From Pseudisothecium myosuroides (lineage: Eukaryota; Streptophyta; Bryopsida; Hypnales; Lembophyllaceae), in NCBI GenBank assembly GCA_951799445.1, contig OX637295.1, forward strand, positions 23,188,001 to 23,252,000: a DNA stretch of 64,000 nucleotides, read 5' to 3'. Made by a program: the position numbers and the translations under genes. Shown one piece after another: positions 49,677 through 61,777 of this stretch (its first letter is position 1; the number at the start of each line of letters is the position of its first letter). Below the pieces are notes generated by a model. That model was not told the DNA's origin. It made no database searches and saw only the letters and a program-made list of their open reading frames with translations.

Positions 49677-49814
49677 GAAGCCTCCTACTGTCAGTGCAAC
49701 ATATTTAAAAATGTAGAAGAATCAATAATGCTTTTGTATTACTATCATAAATCAAGTATTAGATGTAGGCTCTATTTGGCGTTGTGTATTTCATAATCTT
49801 TTGATCACATGGAC

Positions 49815-49907
49815 ATCTCCAGTGTCAAAATGTTCATGCAAGGTAGATGGTTCCACAATTATTGTGGGACCATCTACCTTTTGTGAACATTTTGCACATT
49901 GGAGATT
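49815..49907. other. Near-perfect 45-bp-arm hairpin
   Basis: The left arm (49815-49859) and the right arm (49861-49907) pair through blocks TCTCCA, CAAAATGTTCA, AAGGTAGATGG and CCACAAT, with a one-base loop at 49860 and only a handful of mismatches or bulges. It ends exactly where similarity to copy A begins. It may be a tiny foldback element or a small-RNA precursor. No sequence evidence decides between them. Confidence 0.7.
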
Positions 49908-50398
49908 CAATATGAGGTCTTTGTGTGAAGAGAGGCTGGAGGATTAATAGATTTAGACCTAGAATCAAGTTCATTGTAATATAGAATTTGGAGAATAGAA
50001 GCTAAATACTTATTGATCCAACATTCTTGAATGTCAAGGCACCCTAGAATGCAACATTGCTAGTTTGTGAGCCCAAGAATGCGAGCTTGTGAGCATTGAG
50101 TCTACAATATAGGTACCTATAATATAGATACCACATACTATAGAAAGTGTAAGTATCATAAACACCTATAATATGGATATTTGTAACATATATATCTTAT
50201 AATCATAGTCAGTTTTTATAGTATATACACCTATAACATAGGTGTGTAGTATTCTAGGCTCATGGGTTTACACTCCTATGATCACATAATAGCAACCTTC
50301 CTCTAGAATGATGTAATTTACACAAGCAATTTAGACAAGCACACAAGGGAATTGGAAGACTTTTTCATTTTGGTAATAAAATGGAGATTAACACTTAA

Positions 50399-51040
50399 CC
50401 CCAGAATGACCTTGAGGACAAAATGTGTCCTCGACCAATTTTTGAAGTTAAATAAAACCTTACCAAATAACTATTTTTAGTATATATTTTTGAAAAATTC
50501 TTTATGAAGTTTAGTTTTAGCTTCAAAAATCTAATTTTGAAAATATGCAAATGTGATTTTTCTATTCAAGATTTTGTACACGGGGGCCATTGCAATCTTG
50601 ACTTTTTATAGTGTTGAGGGCTCTTGGGAATGAGCCTCAAATACACTAGATCTTTGAGAAAAAATCACATTAGAAACTCATTTAAAAAAATTGTAGAGTA
50701 GATTTTGAAAAGTCATAAATTGATTGGGATTATACATGTGAGGCCCTTTAACCTCATATTTTTTTGGTAACCAACTTTTTAGATTTGACATGTGAAAAGA
50801 GGATTGAAAGACTTCAAATCACTTTCACATTTTTAACACCCTCATGATCAAACATTATAATCTTTCACTTCGTAAGAGATATTGTTGTGTTTTCTTTTCA
50901 AATGTGATCTCTAACATGTCTAGTTTGATTTTATACAATTACAATTCAAAAAGAATTGATACAACTTATCAAAATGTTGTCTTTTATTCAATTTAGAGCA
51001 AATTTCTAGAAGCTCAGGAAATTCTAGGGTCATTTTGGGG
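50399..51040. mobile_element. piggyBac-like TTAA element, epsilon (642 bp)
   Basis: It is flanked by TTAA at 50395-50398 and 51041-51044. Ends are CCCCAGAATGACC and GGTCATTTTGGGG, a 13-bp inverted repeat with one mismatch. Near the left end lies the palindrome GAGGACAAAATGTGTCCTC (50414-50432), almost identical to that of the gamma element at 25533. Copy A keeps the unoccupied TTAA at 4787-4790 (TATACTTAAGCATG). No ORF is seen. Confidence 0.88.
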
Positions 51041-51528
51041 TTAAAAGCACGTGGTAAAAGTTCAATGACCTGATAAACTCCATTTCATTTCTTCCATGGT
51101 AAATTCTTCTACTTCCCTTTACTACAAATTTGGATTTGTAGCTTTTTTGTCAAGTTGTCATGGATTAGGTAAGATATAGCATGAGCCTTATCATGAAAAG
51201 AAACATGTTGAGCTATGGATGTGAAGGAATGTTTTCATAGCTCAACATGTTTTTTCTCATAACAAGGTTCAATCTATTTTCATGTTAAAGAACATAACTT
51301 CAATGATTAGATCTTGTTCAATCATACATGCCTACTCAATCAAGGTACAAACACCCCCCCCCACCATTATGCTAAAACTACCCCGTATTATGGGGGAAAA
51401 AACATGCTTCCTTATCAGCTTCTATGATGAGCATTAGAAGCAAAACGAGGCCAAAAGTGACACCGCCTAACATTTGGTGATATTAATTAGGTATTTAATG
51501 ACACCTAGATTGTTGTTTAATTAATAAT

Positions 51529-51838
51529 ATGGCCAATTTCATTAAAATGGCGGTATTCCGTTAATTTGGCACTTTTAGCAGTTCAGACCGCACAGTCTGA
51601 ACTGTTTTTTCTGTACCAAAATCTATACCAATATTAGATTTTCGAATTCTACAACTGTTCTAGATATTTGAAATCTATACCAATCCTAGATTTTTCAAAC
51701 TGCACAGTCTGCTATCTATGTTTGTCCTAGATTTCTGAAATCTAAAACTGACCTAGATGTTAGAAATGTACACTTGTCCTAGATGTCACGGTGTGAAAAT
51801 GGCACATGGAATACCGCCATTTTAATGAAATTCGCCAT
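51529..51838. mobile_element. TGGCGRTATTCC-TIR miniature element (B only, 310 bp)
   Basis: It has a 31-bp terminal inverted repeat with one mismatch, running ATGGCCAATTTCATTAAAAT... to GGCGGTATTCC, with the inverse at the right end. Copy A near 5200 (GTTAACAATAAAGAACC) is the empty site. A 10-bp stem CAGTTCAGAC/GTCTGAACTG (51579-51604) lies inside the left end. Several TCCTAGAT.T units follow. It is non-coding. Confidence 0.82.
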
Positions 51839-53132
51839 TAATAAAGAACCTAAAAAAATAGGTAGTGTCATTTATGAAGTGACTGTCTTATGTACATTAA
51901 TGGCCCAATTAAAGTTGTGGACTAGGTAATGTGAAAGTAAAGCCCTATTCATTAAAAAAATAATGGGGCCTCAAGAGGGACGTTAAACTTTGGACAAGTG
52001 CAAAAAGTACAAATTAAAAAATAATATTTTTTCCCTTGAAAAAATAATATTAAAAAATAATTGCAATCTAATGTGGTTGGATTACTGGAGTAAGAGTGCT
52101 GGAGAATTCTAGATTTCCTTAGCTTGTACTTTTGGAAAGGAGTATGAATATTATGAAACTTCAAATGATTGTTACAAATAGACCTAAAATTGATCCTAGA
52201 TTCTCATGTAATGAGAGTTGACATCCTAGGCAAGAATCTAGATGGGATGTGTTGTTTAACAGTTTTAGTAACACTCACTACACGGTTGAAATTAGCTGTA
52301 CTTACCTTACAGGCTTATTTTGGCGCAGTCCTGACGAAAATCCTAACCAGACTAATCACCAACAGAGTGAACACAGCATAAGTTAATGTGCTGCAGGCAT
52401 TTCAGGCAGCTGCAGAGTCGGGAGATGCACAGCTAGAACTCTGGAATCTGTTTTCACATAAATCCAATCTTAGAAACGTTTCTTCAGTTGATACAATTGA
52501 TCAGGCTAGAAAACGGATCTTGTGTGGCATGCCGGAGCTCAAGTCTGGATCTCAAAAGTCTGGTAGTATGGTTTGGCTCCGATGGTCTCCGTTATACATT
52601 CAATTATTCATCCAAAACCTCACCGTCACTTCCTGAAAGTTTCCAAGATTAGAAGTTCAGCAGACAGACGTTATGCACTTGATACACCCAATTCAATGGA
52701 CACAATATTGCACGTACTAGCCATTGATCAGTCACTACATATTGTACAATGCATTTGTAACAGATCAGAAACTCCATGTGTAACGATATTCTAAAAATCT
52801 GCCTAGCGATGGAATAAGTTTCGTTCAGACGACTCCAATTTTTCATTTGATGATAATAATTATGGCTTAAATTCCTTTTAATTTACTTCAAAATAACTCC
52901 GTCGAAGAGAGGCGACGTGCACTGATCGAGTGTTCCATCTCCACTAGTCTCCAGGTGCAAAACAGATACTCAGTACTCTACACCATTTTAGATGCAAGTC
53001 TTTTTTTCCAGGATAAACACTGCAATTGTTGAGTACATTTACTTAACAGTCTTATCCCATACAATGCAAATATATAAGCGTTAAAATATAGAAAATACCA
53101 CTTCCAGCGTCCGAGGTAACCGTGTCAATTGA

Positions 53133-53307
53133 AACGTCAATTTCGTCAAATTGGCGATATTCCACAAACCAAAAATTGTGACATATATCTTCTCAAAGGT
53201 GTAATTTCAGACTAAAAAATAGGATTGGTATAGATTTTGGTTTCAGGCCGTGCGTCCTAAACCACTCCAAAGTAATGGAATATCGCCAATTTAACGAAAT
53301 TGACGTT
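53133..53307. mobile_element. TGGCGRTATTCC-TIR element, B counterpart of 7049
   Basis: Ends AACGTCAATTTCGTC... and GGAATATCGCCAATTTAACG...GACGTT form a 31-bp inverted repeat. It is orthologous within the duplication to 7049-7237. Confidence 0.7.
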
Positions 53308-53643
53308 GAATGTCACTAAAATTCGGTGTACTGTCCTTAAAAGTTACAGCTGATTTTGGCTGCTCCAGGCGACATGCTAACCCATTCCCCACCGCAAATG
53401 CAAACCGCAGCCATTGAACAGCCAAAAGATTCACCGCTTGAACGCTAGAATCTATGTTTTAAACATGAAATCCAATTACAGAAATGAACCTTACATTTCT
53501 CGGCGCAAGCAGGCTAGAAAATGGATCTTCTGCAGGAGCTCAATTCTGAATCTCAAACTGCTAGTACGGTTTGGCTCCGACGTTCTCCGTTCTCCATTCA
53601 ATTGTTCGTCCAAAACCTGTAGCGCCTTCCAAAATTTCCAAAA

Positions 53644-53822
53644 AACGTCAGTTTCGTGAAACTGGCGATATTAGCACAGCCAAATAGTTTGGCATATACA
53701 TATCTTCACAAAGGTCTAATTTCAGGCCACAAACTAGAACCTGTATAGATTTTGCGTTCACGCCGCGCGTTCTGAACCGCGCCAAAGTAACGGAATATCG
53801 CCAAATTAACGAAATCGACTTT
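53644..53822. mobile_element. TGGCGRTATTCC-TIR element, B counterpart of 7571
   Basis: Ends AACGTCAGTTTCGTGAAACT... and GGAATATCGCCAAATTAACG... pair as inverted repeats. It corresponds to 7571-7752 in copy A. Confidence 0.6.
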
Positions 53823-55793
53823 AAGTCAGAAGTTCAGCAGACAGACGTTATACACTTATATCCAATTCAATGTATATGTACATTTCACGAACTAGACACT
53901 GATCAATCTCTACATACTGTAGAGTGCCCTTGTAACAGATCTGACCGGAATTCCAAGAGAACGATATTCTAAAAATCTGCCTAGCAATGGAATAAGTTCG
54001 GTCAGACGACTCCTATTTCTCATCTGATGATATGTGGCGTAAATGCACTTTACCTCAAGAGAGAGGTGACATGTACCGAGTACTGCTCACCACTAGCAAG
54101 TCTCCAGGTGCGAAAACAGAAATAATTCTTGAACCCTACACAGTACTCTGCACCATTTTTGATTCAAGTAGTTTTCTTCCATAACAAACACTGCAATTGG
54201 TGAGCATACATGCTTAACCCATTCAAATGACTGTTCAAATACAGACATTCAATGCCACCTCCAGTGTTCAAGGTAACCGTGCCACTAGCTAGCCAGGTGT
54301 GCTTGCCTTAGAACTTGTTTGGGCGCTACTGCCGGCATACTCACCCATTCACCAAAGCAATGCCCCTCAAGACATTTGAGCAGATGCAGAGCCAGAAGAT
54401 CCTCCGTTAGAACGCTGGAATCTATGGTTAAACAAAAAATCCAATTACAGAAACATTTCTCGGCACACGTACGCAGGTTAGAAAGTGGATCCTCTGTGGG
54501 CGTGTAGGCTAGGTAAGTCAGAATCTCAAGCTTGTAAAACGTCGGTTCTGTTCTCCACTTGTCTCCAGGGTCAGAGCAGAAATCGTTCAATGCAGATCAA
54601 TATTATAGACAAAATACGAGCTAGTCCTCTACATCATTTCAGGTTCGAATTTTTTCAAGAACAAACAGTGCACTTCTCGAGTATGCTGACCCTAAGTATC
54701 TTAAATAACCGTTCAAAGTCCAGTGTTCAAGGCAACCCTGTGACCATTTCTTTATTTGATTAGTCATAAAAGGATTAAAATCCATAAATCCATAGTATTT
54801 CAATCTCCTGTTTCTAAGCCCTTCGATCAACCAAATCGTCAATTTCGCTGAATCTGTTTAGGCGCAAAAACTTGTGACATCTATCCAAAGCTTTGAAAAT
54901 TTGGACAAATAAGGATTTTCGTCACAGACTTCGCGTACAGAAAAGTGCCAGAGTAATGGAATGCCGCCAACTTAACGAGATTGGCGTTACAAGAACTACT
55001 AATCTAGACTTTCTTGATGGAGTACGATTATGTCTGATAATTAATGCTCTCAAGCCTATGGCTCTCAATTCAAGCAGTAATTAGTCCATATATGTATCCA
55101 GTACCACTTTGTTGTCAGTCATCACCTTATCATGTTCGAATTCGACCATATCTTGGTTAATAAAAATTGTGTAATATATTTCAAGTTCTCAACATATAAA
55201 GCCACACAGGCCACAGCAGCCATAGGGGCCAGTATTGGATATGTACCGAATATATTATTTACCGATAGATGTCTTTAACAAAGAGAATACTAACACGTTC
55301 AATTTCTTAATGTTGAATCGTGCAGGATTTCAGAGCACCGACCTCTAAGTTTGATTTTGACATTGAACTGCTCAGTGCACTAAGTTCAACAGAAGTGTCA
55401 GTTTCGTTGAATTGGCAAATTTCCAGTACTTTGGCACTTTTTCAGAAAGCACAACCTGAAGTCCTGAACTCTAAATCTAAATCAGTCCCAGTTTTCAGAG
55501 CGTCGTGCAGATGAATGTCACAATTATTGGCAACCAAAATTGCTAGAACCAAGGATTGGTGCTAGCCTGTCCAGATTGGCATGGTGAGCATTAGCCTGTC
55601 CAAATTTGATTGTGAACATTATTTATTTGAAGTTCATGAATAATTAAACTTGACTGTTTACCTGTCAACTTTTGATCATTGTCGAGGAGTGCATAGTTGT
55701 GAAGTGTCTTATCTTCTTGCAAACAAAACTTGTCACAATGCAAGAAAATTACACAAAGTTAGATTTCACAAATGGTAGTTCAAAAAAATATAA

Positions 55794-56197
55794 GAGTGTA
55801 TTTTTCATGAGTTGTCTGATAAAAATAAAATGATCCTACATAATCACTGTCTTCATTCTACTTCATCTGTGTTTCAATTATTAAAAATATTTATTTTTAA
55901 AATACATAAATAATAAATTATCACATTTAAATGTCACAAATAATATGATAAACATGCAAATAACAAAACATAAAATACAACTTTAATTTCATTTATCCAA
56001 TCACCTCAATTACAAATACTATAAGATTTGGTGAAAACAATTGTAATTCATAATGCATACATGCATTTTATTATATTATTTTATCTATAAAATTTTAATA
56101 ACAAAACACACAATATCAAGTAGAATGAGAGACAGTGATTGTGAAGACAATGCTGATCATTTTGTTTTATCAGACAACTCAAGAGAAATACACACTC
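55794..56197. mobile_element. Long-TIR miniature element (copy B)
   Basis: It is the counterpart of 10212-10620, with the same GAGTGTATTTTTCATGAG.. ends inverted at AAATACACACTC. Both copies have independent small indels. Confidence 0.75.
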
Positions 56198-57489
56198 ATT
56201 TTCTCTGAACTTCCTTTCATGACCTCAAACCTTGCTGTAGTTTCCCTTCATTCGCAACAAATTGTGCATGCGAGAACCGAATGGGCAGCACTCCCTGGAC
56301 TTTAACCGATTTCACAAGAATCGCCGCCTGCACCACGCACCGAACTTCTCCGATCAGTTAATTGAAATGGTTCAATCTTCACTTAACAAGCGCAATATAT
56401 CACGACAGTGCAGAATCTGATCTCAAACTGGTAGTCAGTCTAGCTGTTGCTTGTACGTACCTTACGCTGCGCGCTCGCTGGCAATTGCATCGATCTTGAA
56501 AAAGTTCGGCGCTAAGACCGATCAGTGCACCGATCAGTCACTTCCAACAAATAATCGACCCCACCTGAACTGCACCGATCGCCGGCCGGCCGGCCACGAA
56601 TTCGAAGGATGCGTACTGAAATAGCTAAAACGATATACAGTATATAAGTATGCGACGATCATAAATTTGTGGAGCAGAACTCACGATCTGATGTTCTTCG
56701 TAGTCTGACTAGCTGTTTCCGGTGATCGACGAGGGTTTCGGACTGAAGCGAAAGAATGAGTGACCCGCCTGTGTTGCAAGCGGGGCGGGTATATGTATTA
56801 GAAATCGATCTGACTGGCTTCCGCGGAGCGTTCGAGTGGGTGGACAGTGCTGGCGCTCGAGAAGGAGCGGTGGGGAGGTGGCCCAAGGGCTCGCTGATCT
56901 AATCTCCGGCCACCCGACCAAGCCGGGAACCTGACCCGAATTTGCTGCCGGTCATTACTTCTGCGGCAGGAAGTTAGGAGGAGCTTTGTTGGCTCATAAT
57001 GGGGTTTAGTTCTACACAGGATTACAGCACCAGAACTTGCTGACGCTCTCAGCTGATACAGTAGGCCACGGCCTCGATCGGAGACAAATACGGAACGCGA
57101 CTCGAGCTGTCAAATGTTTATTACTTGGTGTCGGAGAATCTTTATTTTCCCCGGTCCTTGGGAGCAAACTATCTTTGTTGAATGCCAGGTACGTGTCCAA
57201 ATGTGAGGCGTCCGTTGGTGCAGCTCGGGCACCGCTTTTCCAAACTCTGGCTTGCTGCACGCCTTTCCAAATTCAGTGTTGACATCGTCGGGACATTCAG
57301 TTGGATTGTTTGACACGTGACGCCCCAAAATTCAACGCATGACGTATGAAAGTACTTGATCTGCACGAGTATCGCACGGTAACTCTAGGTTAGTTAAATT
57401 GATGCTTTGCGCCTTTGCATGTACTACTAACGTGGTAGGTTAACACCTTTTAGAATCTAGCTAATTAGCATATATCTAGTCACCGCTGT

Positions 57490-58440
57490 TCTAGCGAGGA
57501 ATGGGGAGAATCTTGCAAGTTTCCACCGTAATACTTAGGAGCATGACACATCGGATTGCATGATCATGCAAACATGTTATCGAATTCTGATTATCTAGAT
57601 GCATGAACTCGTGTCAGCTGATTGACATATCATTCTGCAAGGTGGATATAAGTTGGTAGCGCCCTTCGACCCTTGAATGATGCTGTAGTACGTCCGGAAA
57701 CTGCTCTTGCGCGAACATATACGGAGTACTTGTTAGAGCCCGTTGCCATTGCCGTCTGGCAATGGCAACGTGCACTTAGAACTCAACCGTCCTAGCTAGA
57801 ACATGGCTCTGGCCTATATTTTTAGTTACGTAAGTGCTACGAATACGGTACCGCCCGTGCAAGTTGTCAATTCTACGTGTTTGTGTAGCATGCAGCGGTG
57901 GTGCAGAGTGAATGTGAAGCCTGGAATTAGTAGTAGGGAGAGGTGGGGAAACCCCAGCCAAACGGATAAATTAATACTCCAGATAGAATTTGTGTCTGGT
58001 CCCATAATTCGATCGCATACAGTAAATAAGCGGTGCTTAACCGACTTAGTTATCATGGCCCTTGCGTGGACTTGCCATATCGGGATTCTGGTGTGAAAAG
58101 GAGCTGTCGTGAAGACTGGCACTCTGGCAGCCAGACCACTTGAATCCACAAGAGTATAGAGTGCTGAACATCAGGATTCAGTTTTTGATCTTTTTGAGTC
58201 AAAAAATTCTTTCAAGAATACTGGAATTCACTAACTAGAAAAGGGAGCATCTCTGAAATGACACCGTTCTATTCTCAAGGTGTCACTCAACTATTTCAGT
58301 TAACCTTGAAAGGACGGACCTATCCGACCTCTTTATTCAAACTTCATAGTTCCTCTATTTGTATGCCGTCCCATACTCCCATTTGGTCATTTCGCAACAA
58401 TATATGATTGAAATTTCTTTTTTCAGACTTCAGAGATGTA
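57490..58440 (+). repeat. Continuation of copy B, inverted copy at 29390-30405
   Basis: It is matched by the reverse complement of 29390-30405 over nearly 1 kb. The ORFs at 57803-58149 on both strands are not conserved in the other copy, so they are not called genes. An inverted pair GTTGCCATTGCC/GGCAATGGCAAC stands at about 57743-57770. Confidence 0.75.
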
Positions 58441-58842
58441 ATGACTAATGACATGTCACATGTCTTCTACAGTATTATTTCTTATAAATTTCTATTTTTT
58501 GGTGAAAATTTAAAATTCTTGTCAATTTTGGAATAAAAATTTATGCAAATTTCTTATCAAATACAAAATATGCTCCAAAAACATTTACCTTGTCATTCTA
58601 AAATTAGATAATTAACATTCAATGAATCTATGGTAATAGACCCAAAGTTCAAATTGCAATAAAATATTGGATTTCAACAATTTTTCAATTTTTCAAATTA
58701 GAATACAAACTAAACATGATAAGTTTCATTAATGACAATCATACCTATACTCCACAATAAGTTCCATTAATTTTATTAATTCCATTACAAGGAAATATGT
58801 GAAAAGAATTGCAAATTAAAAATGCATTTGTTTTGCTTCTTG

Positions 58843-59583
58843 GATGATTGCATGAAAGACCGGTACTGAAACTTTGTCACAAAGGGAGTGCCAAAGCTTC
58901 CATTTGCTATAACTTTTGCAGCATGACTCGCATGAACTTGAAATTTTTATTGGAGATGCCTCTCTTGAGTTTAATCATATCTCATATTTTTCAAAAAAAT
59001 TCAAAAATCATTTTATATTTAAATATCATTTAAACTAATATGTCACGTTTTGAGTTTTAAGGGTTTTTAGTACTATGGAGTACCCAAATTTAATGATTTG
59101 GAGCTGAAATTTCTATGTTCTATTCCCATAGTAGGAAGTCATGTTCCAACCAAGGGGCATTAAAAAATATTATATTTTATGTCCTCTATGTCCATGCAAA
59201 GAAGGCTCTCTTGCGCACACAATTTTGAATGTTGAAGATGGTTTCAAGATATTTTTTTTGGTGAAATCTCTTCAATATAAACTCTTTCTGAATTGCCAAT
59301 TTTTAGTTTCTTTGAAAATTGCTTTTCCTATTTTGTACAAATTAAAACGTCAAACTATGTATTTTCTTCAAAATTTCAGCTCACACTTTTTTGTGAATAA
59401 CTTTTTACTTAGATTTTTTTTAGGTCTGAAATTTTGGTGATATGCTATTTATAGTATTTTACTAATTATCATTATTTTATTTTATTTTAAAAAATTCATA
59501 TGCAAAAAGCTCATAGTACTGGGAGTACTAGCCGAAAACAGCCAAAGTGGAACAAAAACAACCAGTCATTCATGCAATCACCC
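58843..59583. mobile_element. GGTGATTGCAAG-TIR element (741 bp)
   Basis: Ends are GATGATTGCATGAAAG and, reverse-complemented, GGGTGATTGCATGAATGACT. Its body is similar to 60202-60920 and to the split copy at 17473/22529. The 99-codon ORF (59141-59440) is F/L-rich and not kept in relatives. Confidence 0.65.
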
Positions 59584-60165
59584 TCTTAAACAATATTCAT
59601 TTGGTGGTGTTTTGGAAGAAAGCAAACACGAAGATGGCACAAGTGGATAGGCTCTTTCTAGAATAGAAGGTTGTTGTAAAGAAATATGGCATATAATACT
59701 ATAAAAATATATGACAACGTTTCTAGTACTTTCAAGTATAATAGTCAACAACAAGTGTGTTTTTCAAAGTCTTCTTTTCATCTTTGATTTATTGTAAACA
59801 TTGGCTTCAACTACCCCATGTAAATGTTGATCTATCACGAAAGAAGCACAATTGAACTTGTGTCAATTTTAAGTAGAAATTCTATAATTATATGCCTATG
59901 TCAAGTGTTTCCTATATTAAACATGTATTTTCACACATAGATAGTATATTTTTCAATGTTGATTGCTCTCAATATGAATCATGAAAGCAATGTCTACCAA
60001 ATCTAAAGGTCTTTGAAGTGAATCTTTTAGTCACATCTTGCATCAAAAAAGACATCTTCTGTAAAATAGGCATACTTTCATAAACCACTCTTAATTGAAG
60101 CAAAAAAACCTGCATTGCAATATGTAGCATCATAATTAGGATTTGTTTATCAAATTTAGTAGTGT
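59584..60165. other. AT-rich spacer, no feature seen
   Basis: No gene, array or terminus was found. Confidence 0.35.
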
Positions 60166-60169
60166 TTAA

Positions 60170-61777
60170 CCCCTCAAGGCTTAACAACTTTTTGACTATG
60201 GGATCATTGCAAGAAACAATGGTATTGGGTATTTGTCACAAGGGGAGTGTTGAATCTTTCTTTTGTGATAATTTCTTAAGCATGACTCGAATGAATTTTA
60301 AATTTTTATTAAATATGCCTCTCTTAAGTTTAATCCTATTTCATATTTTTCAAAAAAATTCAAAAATCATTTTATATTTAAAAACCATTTAAATTAATAT
60401 GTCTCGTTTTGAATTTTAGGAGTTTAGACTTTAGAGTACTATGGAGTCCCCAAATTTAATGATTTAGATTTGAAATTCATATGGTCTATTTCCAAGTAGG
60501 AACTCATATTTCTACCAAGGGAAATTTGTCTACGTCCATGCAAAGAAGGTTCCCTTGGGCGCATAGTTTTAGACATTGAAGATGGTTGCAAGATCATTTT
60601 TTTGGTGAAATCTCTTTACCATGAAGTCTTCCCAAATGAAAATTTTTTAGTTTCTGTGAAAATTGTTTTTCCTATTATTTACAAATTAAAACGTCAAAGT
60701 ATGGATTTTCTTCAAAATTTCAGCTCACTTTTTTTTGTGAATAACTTGTGACCTAGATTTTTTTAGGTCTGAAATTTTGGTGATATGCTATTTTTAGTAT
60801 TCTATTAATTATCCTTATTTTATTTTAAAAAATTCATATGCAAAAGCTCATGAATATTGGGAGTACTAGCTGAAAACAGCCAAAGTGGAACAAAAACGGA
60901 CACTCTTTCTTGCAACAACTCTATGGAGGTTTTCAATGAATTGTCCCACTTTGATATTTTTTTTGCACATGAATGTGCTTGAAACTTTTAATTTTAACCA
61001 TACAAAAAAAGTATTTTTTCTAGTATGCATGGAATTAATTGTAAAAAATATTGACCATTGGATATTGAGATTATAACAAATTTGGATGATCAACTTTATA
61101 GGCAAAAAATATAATTTTGGAGGAAGAAAAATTAGAAAAATATGAATAATGTTTTTTTACCCCTCCAAAAATATTGTACTGGAATTTAAGGTGAATGTAA
61201 TATTTTTTAATTTAAAAAAATAAAATTATAAAAACTCTTTTAAGTTTGTACACATTTTCAAATAGAAGGAGTAGAAAGCCAAAACTGACTAAATTGGATT
61301 TTTAAAAATGCGTGAATTTTTTAATTTAAAAATTTATATTATTAGAATATTGTTTGAAACATCTTCTAGAAATTTGGAGTCATTCTAATTATTTTGTGTT
61401 TTTAATTACACTAGACTGAACCTTGCATTTTCAAAATTGCTAAATATACAAATTTACATTTTTTTTTTGAGACCCAAATTGTTTGTGCAAAGTAAAGACT
61501 AGAAATGTCCAAAAAAATGTTTTTTTCCAACCCTACTGTTCCTTTCCTTGGAAAAAAATTATATTTGCTCCCTTTTTCTATAAGACTACATTTCTTTAAT
61601 AAATTTTTAAATAACTTCCCACATTGAAATTTGAAAATAAAAAGATACAACAAGTTTGTTAACTTCTTACCCTACAAGAGCCTATTTTACAAAATATTGA
61701 AATTTGTTTCACCCTACCGAGAATTTGCTATTGAAAATTTGAAGAGCACATATTGTGTTTTCTTAGTCCTTAAGGGG
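60170..61777. mobile_element. piggyBac-like TTAA element, gamma 2, interrupted
   Basis: TTAA at 60166-60169 and 61778-61781 flank ends CCCCTCAAGGC and GTCCTTAAGGGG. The body (30 bp at the left, then 60927-61777) is the reverse complement of the gamma 1 element at 25518-26425. The excess length is the nested insertion at 60202-60920. Confidence 0.8.
60202..60920. mobile_element. GGTGATTGCAAG-TIR element nested in gamma 2
   Basis: CTATGG occurs directly outside both ends (60196-60201 and 60921-60926). The uninterrupted gamma 1 copy reads TTTTGACAAAGGAGGTTTT at the matching place. The target duplication is therefore 6 bp, up to 8 bp if mismatches are allowed. Ends are GATCATTGCAAGAAAC and TTTCTTGCAACAA. 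Confidence 0.72.

Larger units (their letters stand above)
49910..57402 (+). repeat. Segmental duplication, copy B
   Basis: It is collinear with 3499-12449. It contains two B-only insertions (50399-51040 and 51529-51838) and lacks A's insertions and several A segments, notably about 600 bp of A (11510-12140) around 57090. It holds the undisturbed TTAA (57394-57397) matching A's insertion at 12450. No gene is supported within it. Confidence 0.85.

Noticed and set aside
57803..58149. Overlapping 97- and 107-codon ORFs on opposite strands
   Set aside because: The inverted copy at 29390-30405 does not preserve either frame.
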